Source: Phycisphaerae bacterium
GTDB lineage: Bacteria; Planctomycetota; Phycisphaerae; Sedimentisphaerales; Anaerobacaceae
DNA: 57,006 nt
Reading direction: 5' to 3'
Assembly: GCA_026386805.1 (NCBI GenBank)
Contig: JAPLMX010000123.1
Location: 1 to 57,006 of the forward strand
Shown here: positions 44,831 through 53,195 of the stretch, piece by piece
Position numbering within the stretch: the stretch's first letter is position 1
How the letters are laid out: the number at the start of each line of letters is the position of its first letter
Notes under the pieces: model-generated
What the model was told of the DNA's origin: nothing
Seen by the model: the letters and a program-made list of their open reading frames with translations, nothing else
The model's database searches: none
Made by a program: the position numbers and the translations under genes

Positions 44831-45969
44831 GACAGCATCTCGACAACCACCCGGGCCACTTCCTCGCCGGCCTTCTTGTGCGTCAGCGACTCGACCATGT
44901 CGATCAGGTCGTTGCTGGTCCGGGTCAACAGATGGGCGTCTCGCAGATAGCCGTCGATCCTTTGCACGATCGGCTCGGTCGAGGTGAAGTACGGCATGAA
45001 CTCTGGGACCAGCTCGCGGTCGGCCAGGAGATTGACCAGCGTGAAGAACTTCGGGTGCACCAGCCAGCGCCCGACAAGCTGCCACAGGAGGCGATTGGTC
45101 TGGTACATGACCACCATCGGGCAGCCGGAGGAGGCCACCTCCAGCGTGGCACTGCCGCTGGCGACGAGGGAGAAATCCACCGCCGCCGCCGTCCGGCGGA
45201 CCGTGTCCACGGAGTACTCGCACGTGAAACTGGGGATCTGGGTCCGCTCCAGCAATCGCCGCCTTTCCCGGCTGGCCGGGACGGCGACGAAGATCATGCC
45301 GGGATTCCGGAGCTCCAATTCCACCGCGATTTCCTGCATCGGCCGCCATAGCGATTCGATCTCCGCCAGCCGGGAACCCGGCATCAGGGCGATCTTGGCA
45401 TCCTGGGGGTCAAACTGCGAGTAGTCCTTGCGAACACCCGTCAAGTCGTTGGGCAGTCCATCCAGCAGCGGATTCCCGACAAAGGTCGTGTCCACGCCCC
45501 TGTGCCTGAACCAATCCTCCTCGAACGGCAGGATGCAGCACAGCCTGTCGCAGAGCCGGCGCAGCTTGTGAATCCGCCAGCCGCCCCAGGCCCAAAGCTG
45601 CGGGGCGACATAGAACAGCGTTTTGAGGCCGGCCCGCTTGGCGGCCTTGGCCACGTGAAAGTTGAAGGAAGGCGAATCGCACACGATGACCAGATCGACC
45701 GGATGCTCCTGCAAGTACCGCCGGACCCGCTGCACAAGCCTGTAGTAATGTCCGACATGAGCGACGGCGGTGTAGGTCATTACCGCCCTGCCAACGGTGC
45801 TCTCGATCAGCTCGCACCCAGCCGCCGCCATCTTCGGCCCCCCGATCCCCACGAACTCCACGGGCGAGCCTATCCGCTTGAGCGCAGAAATCAGCCCCGC
45901 ACAGTGCACATCGGCACTGGGATCGTTCACGCTGACAAAAATGCGTTTGTTCTTCTTCACATCCACCAT
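44827..45969 (-). CDS. lpxB: Lipid-A-disaccharide synthase
   Basis: 380 residues, typical LpxB length. Landmarks: VEFVGIGGPKMAAAGCELIE, VDLVIVCDSPSFNFHVAKAA, LFYVAPQLWAWGGWRIHKLR, FVGNPLLDG, ALMPGSRLAEIESLW, FSLVASGSATLEVASSGCPM and VNLLADRELVPEF. It joins UDP-diacylglucosamine and lipid X into the lipid A disaccharide at the inner membrane, implying the host makes lipid A. The opening glycine motif, usually GExSGDxHG, is NDPSADVHC here. No strong ribosome site precedes 45969; an upstream in-frame ATG at 46014 is less natural. Confidence 0.9.
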   Translation of the reverse strand: MVDVKKNKRIFVSVNDPSADVHCAGLISALKRIGSPVEFVGIGGPKMAAAGCELIESTVGRAVMTYTAVAHVGHYYRLVQRVRRYLQEHPVDLVIVCDSPSFNFHVAKAAKRAGLKTLFYVAPQLWAWGGWRIHKLRRLCDRLCCILPFEEDWFRHRGVDTTFVGNPLLDGLPNDLTGVRKDYSQFDPQDAKIALMPGSRLAEIESLWRPMQEIAVELELRNPGMIFVAVPASRERRRLLERTQIPSFTCEYSVDTVRRTAAAVDFSLVASGSATLEVASSGCPMVVMYQTNRLLWQLVGRWLVHPKFFTLVNLLADRELVPEFMPYFTSTEPIVQRIDGYLRDAHLLTRTSNDLIDMVESLTHKKAGEEVARVVVEMLS

Positions 45970-46170
45970 AGCCAGAGAACGCCACTTCTTACCACGCCCG
46001 CCCCAAAACATCAATCACCAACACGACGCAATCAGTAGCATGGCAGACGAGATTGAAAACAGAGACGCCGGATGCTACCATGACAGCATGGGAATGCTCG
46101 ACATGAGTTGTGCGATCACGAATCGGCATCTCCAACGATGTACTCATCCCTGTTTGAATGGGGAAGAACG

Positions 46171-46674
46171 ATGGTTAGACGCAAAGGAGAATACAAGCCC
46201 TCTGGCAAGCTGATCGGCGTCGTATCCCCAACGTTGTATTTGGGTCCGGGGGCAGTTCTTTCCTTAGGTGGGGTAGTATTGCTCGGTCTTGTTCTGATCG
46301 CTCCGAGGCAGCACAGCAGGACAGATCGGATAGTCACGGGGGCAGGGGGCATGGCATGGGCTGTGGTTGGGGCGAGCCTGTTCGGGGTTGGCTACCGGCA
46401 ACGCAAACGCCTGGCCCGGGAAGGCCAGACAACGCAAGCGGAAGTGATCGGGCGATGGTGGAGTAGGTGGGGTGGCCGTGGACCTCACCACCATGTTGCC
46501 TACGAGTTTGTGGCGCAGCTTCCTGATGGCTCCACGCTGACCGTCGCTTGCCGCGTGTTCGGCAAGAAGCACTATGACCAACTCCAGATTGGGGATAAGT
46601 TCACAGTGCGGTACTTACCCTCGAACCTCAGGGTCGGCGAGCCTGTGATGGAGAGTCATGGGGCCGAGCAGTAA
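46171..46674 (+). CDS. DUF3592-like small membrane protein
   Basis: About 167 residues with two membrane helices (VLSLGGVVLLGLVLIAP and GGMAWAVVGASLFGVGY) and a C-terminal beta domain (TQAEVIGRWWSRWGGRG, HHVAYEFVAQLPDGSTLTVA, YDQLQIGDKFTVRYLPSNLR) like the DUF3592 family. Function unknown. ATG 46171 has GGGGA six bases upstream; in-frame starts at 46108 and 46138 are alternatives. It sits alone just before the ars island. Confidence 0.65.
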   Translation: MVRRKGEYKPSGKLIGVVSPTLYLGPGAVLSLGGVVLLGLVLIAPRQHSRTDRIVTGAGGMAWAVVGASLFGVGYRQRKRLAREGQTTQAEVIGRWWSRWGGRGPHHHVAYEFVAQLPDGSTLTVACRVFGKKHYDQLQIGDKFTVRYLPSNLRVGEPVMESHGAEQ

Positions 46675-46730
46675 GGCAGGAAACTGACCACCGGTCGAGA
46701 GGTGAGTGGCGAGACGGTGGACGAGCAACG

Positions 46731-46763
46731 GCCGTTTTCGCCATACTATTGGCGAAAAGCGGC
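46731..46763. terminator. Strong hairpin before the ars island
   Basis: TTTTCGCCA / TGGCGAAAA (9-bp perfect stem, 6-base loop), extended by GCCG and GCGGC with a bulge. There is no U-tract, so it may be a terminator for the upstream gene or a binding site. Confidence 0.45.
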
Positions 46764-46864
46764 ACATGCCAGGGTTTTGTGGATAGAGCCACCAGCTTGG
46801 TCCGGGAGGTTCATCGCGTCGACTTGGCTCGTGCATGTCGTTCGCGCCGTGTAATGAAATACTC

Positions 46865-46913
46865 TTGACTTTGCCGTGAACTCTTTGTTACTATGTGAGT
46901 ATATTATCACATA
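46865..46913 (+). promoter_or_regulatory. Promoter and ArsR operator of cassette 1
   Basis: TTGACT (46865-46870), a 17-base spacer, then TTACTA (46888-46893). The -10 overlaps a perfect dyad TATGTGA-N8-TCACATA at 46892-46913. A repressor on this dyad would block RNA polymerase. The same arrangement recurs at 48635-48683. Confidence 0.75.
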
Positions 46914-46924
46914 TTCGGAGTTTC

Positions 46925-47257
46925 ATGAGGATGGACAATAAGAAGGCTCTTGTCTTTGAGCGGCAGGCAGAGATCGCTAAGGCGGTCGCGCATCCCTTGC
47001 GGGTGGCGGCGATCGATTTCCTCAAAGACGGCGAGAAGTGCGTCTGCGAGATCGCCGAGCACCTTGGCTCGGAGCGGTCGAACGTCTCGCGTCATCTGGC
47101 CGTGATGGTCCGCGCGGGAGTGCTAAGCTGTCGAAAGGATGGGCTCAAGGTCCTCTACACTCTCAAGACGCCGTGCGTGGCCGAGTTCCTCTCCTGTGCC
47201 ACCCGGGTCCTGAAACACCAGGCAAAAGAGAACGAGAAACTGCTGGCCTCGCTGTGA
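46925..47257 (+). CDS. arsR: ArsR/SmtB family metalloregulator, cassette 1
   Basis: 110 residues, winged helix-turn-helix: FERQAEIAKAVAHPLRVAAI, DGEKCVCEIAEHLGSERSNV, SRHLAVMVRAGVLSCRKDGL, VLYTLKTPCVAEFLSC. CVC in the third helix is the As(III)/Sb(III)-type sensor position; more cysteines lie at LSC, TPC and the later LSC. It should repress its own cassette from the dyad overlapping the promoter and let go when metalloid binds. ATG 46925 has GGAG four bases upstream; ATG 46931 is the alternative. Twelve bases separate it from the permease gene. Confidence 0.9.
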   Translation: MRMDNKKALVFERQAEIAKAVAHPLRVAAIDFLKDGEKCVCEIAEHLGSERSNVSRHLAVMVRAGVLSCRKDGLKVLYTLKTPCVAEFLSCATRVLKHQAKENEKLLASL

Positions 47258-47269
47258 CGGAGATTTCGA

Positions 47270-48607
47270 ATGGATTTTAAGGGCGAGTGGAAAAAGCTCC
47301 TTTTCATCGCCGGGCTGTTTTTCGCGTGTTTTTACCTGCCGGTCGGGGCGCCACGGTTCGACAGTGCCGTCACGGAATCACTCCAGTTGGTGAAATGGTA
47401 CGCACGGGAGCACGTCCTCCTGTGCCTCATCCCGGCGTTCTTCATCGCCGGGGCAATTGGGGTCTTTGTCAGCCAGGCTTCCGTCATGAAGTATCTCGGC
47501 GCCGGGGTCAACAAGTTTTTGGCCTATGGCGTTGCCTCCGTCTCGGGAAGCGTTCTGGCCGTGTGCTCGTGCACAGTGCTGCCCTTGTTTGCCGGCATCT
47601 ACAAGATGGGCGCCGGCTTGGGCCCCGCCACTGCGTTCCTCTATGCCGGGCCGGCGATCAACGTCCTGGCGATCATTCTGACCGCACGAATTCTCGGCTT
47701 GGAGATCGGCATCGCGAGGGCAGTGGGAGCCGTCGCCTTCAGCATCATCATCGGCTTGTTGATGCATCTGATCTACCGCAAGGAGGAGACGGCAAGGGCA
47801 ACCATCCAAATGGCGATGCCCCAACCCCAGGTGAAAAGGCCGCTGTGGAACAACGCCCTCTATTTCGGCTCGATGGTCGGCATCCTCGTCTTCGCCAACT
47901 GGGCTCAGAGCGGCGACATGCGAGCCATCTTCCTCTGCTGTCCGGGCGGTCTGACCACGTATCAGGTCGAGGGCAAGCTGGTCAACAAGACCGAAGAGAC
48001 TGTCACGATTGTGGACACCGGGGGCAAGACCCAGCAGCTTCCGGCCGAACTCATGCAGGGCGTCGAAGAGGTCCAGAAGAACGGTCTCTATGAGTTGATC
48101 TACCGGCTTCGGTGGGCCCTCGTGCTGACCCTGCTGGCGGCATTCGCCTACATGGCCAAATCGTGGTTCAGCCGGGAGGAGTTGGGGGAGTGGGTCGAGG
48201 CGACGTGGGGCTTTGCCAAGCAAATCCTGCCTTTGCTTCTGATCGGCGTACTCGTGTCCGGCTTTCTCCTGGGCCGGCCCGGGCCAAGCCACGAAGGCGT
48301 CATCCCGAACGCCTGGATCAATGCGGCGGTCGGCGGCAATTCCCTCTGGGCCAACCTCTTTGCCTCGGTCGCCGGTGCGTTCATGTACTTCGCCACGTTG
48401 ACGGAAGTCCCGATCGTGCAGGGACTTCTGGGCGCCGGGATGGGCAAAGGCCCGGCGCTGGCCCTGCTCCTGGCCGGTCCCGCCCTGTCGCTGCCCAGCA
48501 TGTTGGTCATTCGCTCGATCATGGGCACGCAGAAGATGGTTGTGTATGTGTCGCTCGTAGTCATCATGGCAACGATTTCGGGTATGGTTTTTGGGGCGTT
48601 CTTTTAG
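47270..48607 (+). CDS. ArsP_1-type permease, cassette 1
   Basis: 445 residues, a predicted permease of the ArsP_1 (DUF318) family. About eight to ten membrane segments: EHVLLCLIPAFFIAGAIGVF, SVLAVCSCTVLPLFAGIYKM, GPATAFLYAGPAINVLAIIL and, near the end, FMYFATLTEVPIVQGLLGAG and LALLLAGPALSLPSMLVIRS. The CSC site in the membrane and the repeated GP motifs mark the family, which includes exporters of trivalent organoarsenicals. A soluble insert of about 60 residues (213-275, YQVEGKLVNKTEETVTIVDT) divides the halves. Co-transcribed with the ArsR in front. Confidence 0.88.
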   Translation: MDFKGEWKKLLFIAGLFFACFYLPVGAPRFDSAVTESLQLVKWYAREHVLLCLIPAFFIAGAIGVFVSQASVMKYLGAGVNKFLAYGVASVSGSVLAVCSCTVLPLFAGIYKMGAGLGPATAFLYAGPAINVLAIILTARILGLEIGIARAVGAVAFSIIIGLLMHLIYRKEETARATIQMAMPQPQVKRPLWNNALYFGSMVGILVFANWAQSGDMRAIFLCCPGGLTTYQVEGKLVNKTEETVTIVDTGGKTQQLPAELMQGVEEVQKNGLYELIYRLRWALVLTLLAAFAYMAKSWFSREELGEWVEATWGFAKQILPLLLIGVLVSGFLLGRPGPSHEGVIPNAWINAAVGGNSLWANLFASVAGAFMYFATLTEVPIVQGLLGAGMGKGPALALLLAGPALSLPSMLVIRSIMGTQKMVVYVSLVVIMATISGMVFGAFF

Positions 48608-48634
48608 GATACAGGAGCATGACGAGAAAAAGTC

Positions 48635-48683
48635 TTGATTTTGCTGCGAACCATTTGTTACTATGTGAGTATATTATCACATA
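48635..48683 (+). promoter_or_regulatory. Promoter and ArsR operator of cassette 2
   Basis: TTGATT (48635-48640), 17-base spacer, TTACTA (48658-48663), overlapping the same perfect dyad TATGTGA-N8-TCACATA at 48662-48683. The identity with cassette 1 suggests both ArsR proteins can act on both promoters. Confidence 0.75.
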
Positions 48684-48697
48684 GTCAGGGACCCATC

Positions 48698-49027
48698 ATG
48701 CTAGATAATACGAAAGTTCTCTTGTTCGAAAGGCAGGCGGAGATTGCCAAGGCGGTGGGACACCCGCTGCGAATTGCGGTCATTGATTTCCTCCGGGACG
48801 GCGAGAAGTGCGTCTGCGACATTGCCGAGCACATCGGTTCCGAGCGGTCGAATGTCTCACGTCACCTGGGAGTCATGGTCCACGCAGGGGTGCTGATCTG
48901 CAGGAAAGACGGGGTGAAGGTGTTCTACAGTCTCAGGACGCCCTGTGTGGCGGACTTCCTTTCCTGCGTCGGCCGCGTCCTGAAGCACCAAGCCGAGGAA
49001 AATGGGAAGCTCCTGGCCTCTCTATGA
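48698..49027 (+). CDS. arsR: ArsR/SmtB family metalloregulator, cassette 2
   Basis: 109 residues, a close paralog of the first ArsR: LFERQAEIAKAVGHPLRIAV, DGEKCVCDIAEHIGSERSNV, HLGVMVHAGVLICRKDGVKV, FYSLRTPCVADFLSC. The CVC sensor cysteines and the TPC...LSC cysteines are kept; LSC of the first protein at the wing is LIC here. The start at 48698 matches the paralog's N-terminus, with AGGGA upstream. Thirteen bases separate it from the second permease. Confidence 0.9.
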   Translation: MLDNTKVLLFERQAEIAKAVGHPLRIAVIDFLRDGEKCVCDIAEHIGSERSNVSRHLGVMVHAGVLICRKDGVKVFYSLRTPCVADFLSCVGRVLKHQAEENGKLLASL

Positions 49028-49040
49028 TAGGAGATTCTGA

Positions 49041-50582
49041 ATGAGTTGGAAAAGCGAGTGGAAGAAACTCGCCTTGATCGCCGTCATATTTCTCGCATTC
49101 TTCTGGCTGCCCATCGGCTGGGGACGATTCGACAACGCGGTCATGGAATCTCTTCACCTGACCAAATGGTACGCCCGCGAGCATGTGCTGCTGTGCCTGG
49201 TGCCGGCCTTCTTCATCGCCGGGGCCATTGGCGTCTTTATCAGCCAGGCGTCCGTCATGAAGTACCTGGGAGCCAAGGCCAATAAGGTGCTGGCCTATGG
49301 TGTAGCCAGCGTTTCCGGCTCAATCCTGGCGGTCTGTTCCTGCACGGTATTGCCGCTGTTTGCCGGCATCTGGCGGATGGGGGCGGGGCTGGGTCCGGCG
49401 ACAGCCTTTCTCTACTCCGGCCCGGCCATCAACGTCTTGGCCATCATTCTCACGGCCCGCATTCTCGGACTGGAACTGGGCATTGCCCGAGCCGTCGGTG
49501 CCATCAGCTTTTCCGTCGTCATTGGCCTGATCATGCACCTGATCTACCGCAAAGAGGAATTGGCCAAGGCGGATGAGCAGCTTACCATGCCTGAGCCGGA
49601 GGTCCGCCGACCGTTGTGGCAAAACACCCTGTTCTTTGCCGTCATGATCGGCATCCTCGTCTTTGCTAACTGGGGCGCGCCGAATGAGTTCGCCTTCAAG
49701 CTCAACGATGGTCGGCAGTTCAACGCCGCTGTCGTCAAGGCTCCGGAGAATCCCGCCGCCGAGGGAGCTTTCTATTCCCTAAAGGTCATCACCGGTGCAA
49801 GTGAGGGCGCGCAAGTATCCGTGCCTGCCGCCGCAATCGCATCCAAGACACCGACACCCGGCACGTGGACGACCCTTTGGCAGAACAAATGGCTCGTGAC
49901 GGCCGGCTTTGCGCTTGCCTTCTCGCTGATCCTGGTCTTCTGGTTCGGCATCCGATGGTGGAAAGTGGCTTTGGCTGCGCTGCCGGCCGTGGTTCTTGCT
50001 CTTGTTCTCCCCATGCAGGGCATAATGGTCATGATTCCCTTTGCAGCGGCCGTTGTCGGGCTATCGGCCATCACCAGCACCCACGAAGGAGAGGCCGGCG
50101 AGTGGTTCGCTTCCACGTGGACGTTCGCCAAGCAGATTCTGCCGCTGCTGTTCTTCGGGGTCCTGGTGGCGGGCTTTCTGCTCGGCCGAGTGGATCACGA
50201 GGGGATTATTCCCAGCAAATACATCGAGATGCTGGTCGGCGATAGTCCGAACACCCTGTTCGCCATCACTGGTTGGGGCGGCGGTGGATTCGAGAGCTTT
50301 GTCCGTGTCATCTGGCTGTTCTGGACAAATTTCTTCTCGTCGGTCTTCGGTGCATTCATGTACTTCGCCACGTTGACCGAAGTGCCGATCCTCCAGGGCC
50401 TGATCGGTTCGGGGATGGGCAAAGGTCCGGCTCTGGCGCTATTGCTGGCCGGCCCGGCGCTGTCGCTGCCCAGTATGTTGGTTATTCGCAGCATCATGGG
50501 GACCCAAAAGACTGTCGTTTTCACTTCGCTGGTCGTCGTGATGTCCACGATCACCGGCATGATTTTCGGGGCGTTGGCCTGA
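49041..50582 (+). CDS. ArsP_1-type permease, cassette 2
   Basis: 513 residues, paralog of the first permease with the same landmarks: KWYAREHVLLCLVPAFFIAG, SILAVCSCTVLPLFAGIWRM, LYSGPAINVLAIILTARILG, FMYFATLTEVPILQGLIGSG. The insert between the halves is longer (about 210-355): a soluble beta part (NEFAFKLNDGRQFNAAVVKA) plus extra hydrophobic segments (WLVTAGFALAFSLILVFWFG, VALAALPAVVLALVLPMQGI). Different inserts on a conserved core suggest different partners or substrates. It leads the run of thiol-protein genes downstream, with a 14-base gap to the first. Confidence 0.88.
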   Translation: MSWKSEWKKLALIAVIFLAFFWLPIGWGRFDNAVMESLHLTKWYAREHVLLCLVPAFFIAGAIGVFISQASVMKYLGAKANKVLAYGVASVSGSILAVCSCTVLPLFAGIWRMGAGLGPATAFLYSGPAINVLAIILTARILGLELGIARAVGAISFSVVIGLIMHLIYRKEELAKADEQLTMPEPEVRRPLWQNTLFFAVMIGILVFANWGAPNEFAFKLNDGRQFNAAVVKAPENPAAEGAFYSLKVITGASEGAQVSVPAAAIASKTPTPGTWTTLWQNKWLVTAGFALAFSLILVFWFGIRWWKVALAALPAVVLALVLPMQGIMVMIPFAAAVVGLSAITSTHEGEAGEWFASTWTFAKQILPLLFFGVLVAGFLLGRVDHEGIIPSKYIEMLVGDSPNTLFAITGWGGGGFESFVRVIWLFWTNFFSSVFGAFMYFATLTEVPILQGLIGSGMGKGPALALLLAGPALSLPSMLVIRSIMGTQKTVVFTSLVVVMSTITGMIFGALA

Positions 50583-50596
50583 TCAAGGAGACATAT

Positions 50597-50830
50597 ATGA
50601 AGAAGATACAAATTTTGGGCACCGGATGCCCCAAGTGCAAGAAGCTGGCGGAGAACACGGAGACAGCCGCCAAGGCGCTGGGCATCGAGTGTGCCATTGA
50701 GAAGGTTACCGATATCAACGAGATCATGAAGTTTGGCGTGATGATAACCCCAGCGCTCGCCATTGACGGCCAAGTCAAGGTCGTCGGCAAGGTGCCCGCG
50801 CCGGATGAGATCAAGAAAATGCTGGTGTGA
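50597..50830 (+). CDS. Small thioredoxin-like redox-active disulfide protein
   Basis: 77 residues: MKKIQILGTGCPKCKKLAEN with the CPKC active site, then FGVMITPALAIDGQVKVVGK with the cis-Pro loop. This is the compact TM0996/MTH895-type thioredoxin often found behind ArsP-type permeases. It lacks a signal, so it acts in the cytoplasm, probably delivering or reducing thiol-bound metalloid for the permease. AAGGAG six bases before the ATG. Confidence 0.9.
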   Translation: MKKIQILGTGCPKCKKLAENTETAAKALGIECAIEKVTDINEIMKFGVMITPALAIDGQVKVVGKVPAPDEIKKMLV

Positions 50831-50863
50831 GCAGTGTCGGACAAGAGGCAGAAAGGGTAGCAG

Positions 50864-51241
50864 ATGAGCAACCAACAATCCTGTGGATGCAGTGGTGGAC
50901 CCAGATTGATCTTTGCGTGCAGCGGTGCGGCGGATGTGGGGGAAATTGCCGATAGGGCCGCCAGAAAGTTGACGCGCGACGGGGCGGGCCGTATGTTTTG
51001 TACAGCCGGATTGGGCGGACGGATCAGCGGTATTCTCAAAACCACGGAGGCGGCCGATGGAGTTCTTGCGATTGACGGTTGCCCGCTGAACTGTGTCAAG
51101 TCCAGCCTGGAGCAGGCAGGGTTCACAGCCTTCAAGCATCTGCAACTGGCGGACCTGGGGCTGGAGAAATGCAAAAGCCCGGCGACGGAGGAGAGTATCA
51201 ATAGAGTGGCGGCACGGGCGGTGGAGATGATCGGCTCATAG
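50864..51241 (+). CDS. DGC-domain putative zinc-binding protein
   Basis: 125 residues. SCGCSGGPRLIFACSGAADV, then AGRMFCTAGLGGRISGIL and VLAIDGCPLNCVKSSLEQAG; DGC followed by PLNC is the family signature. Eight cysteines in all could bind metal or metalloid. DGC proteins recur in arsenic/selenium and metal clusters, but their chemistry is not established. AAAGGG six bases before the start. Confidence 0.82.
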   Translation: MSNQQSCGCSGGPRLIFACSGAADVGEIADRAARKLTRDGAGRMFCTAGLGGRISGILKTTEAADGVLAIDGCPLNCVKSSLEQAGFTAFKHLQLADLGLEKCKSPATEESINRVAARAVEMIGS

Positions 51242-51253
51242 AAAGGATCGCCA

Positions 51254-51745
51254 ATGGCCATTCGATGCTTCCTACTGATAGCGGCGTGCTTGTCATGCCT
51301 GGGCTGTCGGGCAGCAGACCCTTCGAATCCCAAAGATCCCGTATCCTCGGCGAACGATTCGCCAGCCGCTGGTACTCAGACCCAATCCGCTGCCGGCAGT
51401 ACCGTGGTTTACGCCTACTACTTCCATCAGACTTTTCGTTGCCTTTCGTGCCAGTTGATGGAGGAGACGGCCGCCCGCGCGATCCAGGAGAACTTCGCCC
51501 AACCGATCCAGGCTGGGCAGGTGGTTTGGATGCCCGTGAATATCGACAAGCCGGAGGGCAAGGTTCTCCGGCAGCAGTTCCATGTGCGGGCAAGTGAGCT
51601 GGTGCTGGCCCGCAGGGAAAATGGCGTGTGCAAGGAGTCCAAGAAACTGGATGAATTGTCGAGGCTCGTGGACCGCCCGGACGCCTTCTCGAAGTACCTG
51701 GTCGATGAGGTTAATGCGTGCCTGGGGGCGGCGGGAGGCAGATGA
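51254..51745 (+). CDS. ArsF-like thioredoxin-fold lipoprotein
   Basis: 163 residues with a lipoprotein-type N-terminus (CFLLIAACLSCLGCRAAD). The mature part is VYAYYFHQTFRCLSCQLMEE, AARAIQENFA, WMPVNIDKPEGKVLRQQFHV: a thioredoxin-like fold with CLSC. It matches what is annotated as ArsF family (nitrophenyl nitroreductase subunit ArsF-like) in other ars clusters; the exact reaction is unsettled. Likely a periplasm-facing thiol carrier. AAGGA six bases before the start. Confidence 0.75.
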   Translation: MAIRCFLLIAACLSCLGCRAADPSNPKDPVSSANDSPAAGTQTQSAAGSTVVYAYYFHQTFRCLSCQLMEETAARAIQENFAQPIQAGQVVWMPVNIDKPEGKVLRQQFHVRASELVLARRENGVCKESKKLDELSRLVDRPDAFSKYLVDEVNACLGAAGGR

Positions 51746-51875
51746 GATGATGATACTGGCACAGTGTTGCAGTCCCGGTCCGGCAAATACCGTGCTTCTG
51801 CTGGCTACGGCGGTAGGTATGTGGTGCCTCTTCGTGTGGGTCCCTTCGGTATTGAGATCGAAAGGAGATGGTATT

Positions 51876-53162
51876 ATGAGTAAGACGCTAAAGATCGTGG
51901 TGGTCGCGGGTCTGATTTTATCCGTGGCAGCCATCGTGCGTATCAAGCAACAAAGCAAACAAACAGACGCCGTCCAGAGCTTGTCAACACCGGCCGTCGC
52001 TGCCACACCAACGGCATCGGGCCTGCCCCGCTTAGTGGACCTGGGAGCGGATAAATGCATCCCGTGCAAGATGATGGCCCCGATCCTCGCGGAACTGAAG
52101 GAGCAATATAGGGGCAAGCTGGACGTGGTCTTCATCGACGTGTGGAAGAACCCCAATGCCGGCAAACAGTACGGCATCCAACTGATCCCGACGCAGATCT
52201 TTTACGACGCCACGGGTAAGGAGCGGTTCCGGCATGAGGGATTCTTCTCCAAAGACGACATCCTGGCCAAGTGGAAGGAGTTGGGCGTGGACCTGTCGGG
52301 ACCCAGCGCGGTCGCGTCAGCCTTCGAACGGCTTACACCTGTCAAGTTCGATGAGCGCCCGAAGGACACCGTCTGCTATATGTGTGACGGGGACATCAAT
52401 CCCAAGACTCTCGTGACCATTCAGACGGATAAAGGTCCGGTCCGGTTGTGCGGTCCGCACTGCTATTTCATCCTGCACTCGTGTCTGACTGAAGATAAGA
52501 CCGGCTTGGAGAAGAAAGTCACTGTCACGGATTGGGCGGCGGGTAAACCTGTCCCGCTTTCCGAGGCCGCATTTCTGTATGGTGAAGATGAAACCACCGG
52601 CAAACCCTGGATCAAAGCCTTCGCCGTCCGGGAGGCCGCCGGCGCGGAGCGGGCCGCCGGCGGCGGAAGTGTTCTGGCCCTTGCGGCACTCCAGCAGAAA
52701 GAATTGTCCCATCGCTGCGGATTCTGCGACCGTGCCTGCTATCCCCAGGATGCGGCGGAGGTCATCGTGGAAGGCGGGGTACATACCTGGGGCTGCTGCT
52801 CTCACTGCGCGTTGGGCGTGGCGGCCCGGACCGGCAAGAATATCGAGGTGCACGAGAAAGACCGCCTGACCAAGCAAGCGATTGTCGTCAAGACGCTCGA
52901 TGGCAAAATCGCCTCCCTGGAACCGGCGGCAGCGGTCGCGTGGTTCGGCCAGCGCAAGAAGCCCGACGGCACGTGGGCTTCCGCCGGCTGTTTCCATCAG
53001 GGCTTCTTCACGAGCGCCGACAATCTCAAGAAGTGGGTCGAGCAGAACCCTTACGAAACGGGCCGGCTGATCAGTATCAGCCAAGCCCTGGCCGACAAGA
53101 TGAAGCTGTCGGCGGACCAAATCCAGAAAGCCTGCAAGATCGGCGAATGTGCACCGAAATAA
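51876..53162 (+). CDS. Membrane-anchored thioredoxin fused to cysteine-rich metal-binding-like segments
   Basis: 428 residues. An N-terminal helix (LKIVVVAGLILSVAAIV) anchors or exports it. About 50-145 is a thioredoxin domain with CIPC (LVDLGADKCIPCKMMAPILA) and cis-Pro (IQLIPTQIFYD). About 165-205 resembles a TRASH/NosL-type metal site (VCYMCDGDINPKT ... LCGPHCYFILHS). About 280-325 holds RCGFCDRACYPQD and TWGCCSHCALG, and later ASAGCFHQGFFTSADNLKKW; the tail ends CKIGECAPK. I do not recognise the C-terminal half. Probably an envelope metalloid/thiol handler. AAAGGAGA precedes 51876; an in-frame ATG at 51747 with GGGAGG would add a second helix. Confidence 0.75.
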   Translation: MSKTLKIVVVAGLILSVAAIVRIKQQSKQTDAVQSLSTPAVAATPTASGLPRLVDLGADKCIPCKMMAPILAELKEQYRGKLDVVFIDVWKNPNAGKQYGIQLIPTQIFYDATGKERFRHEGFFSKDDILAKWKELGVDLSGPSAVASAFERLTPVKFDERPKDTVCYMCDGDINPKTLVTIQTDKGPVRLCGPHCYFILHSCLTEDKTGLEKKVTVTDWAAGKPVPLSEAAFLYGEDETTGKPWIKAFAVREAAGAERAAGGGSVLALAALQQKELSHRCGFCDRACYPQDAAEVIVEGGVHTWGCCSHCALGVAARTGKNIEVHEKDRLTKQAIVVKTLDGKIASLEPAAAVAWFGQRKKPDGTWASAGCFHQGFFTSADNLKKWVEQNPYETGRLISISQALADKMKLSADQIQKACKIGECAPK

Positions 53163-53195
53163 CCATGTATGGATTCGCATGTGAAGGGTACCACC

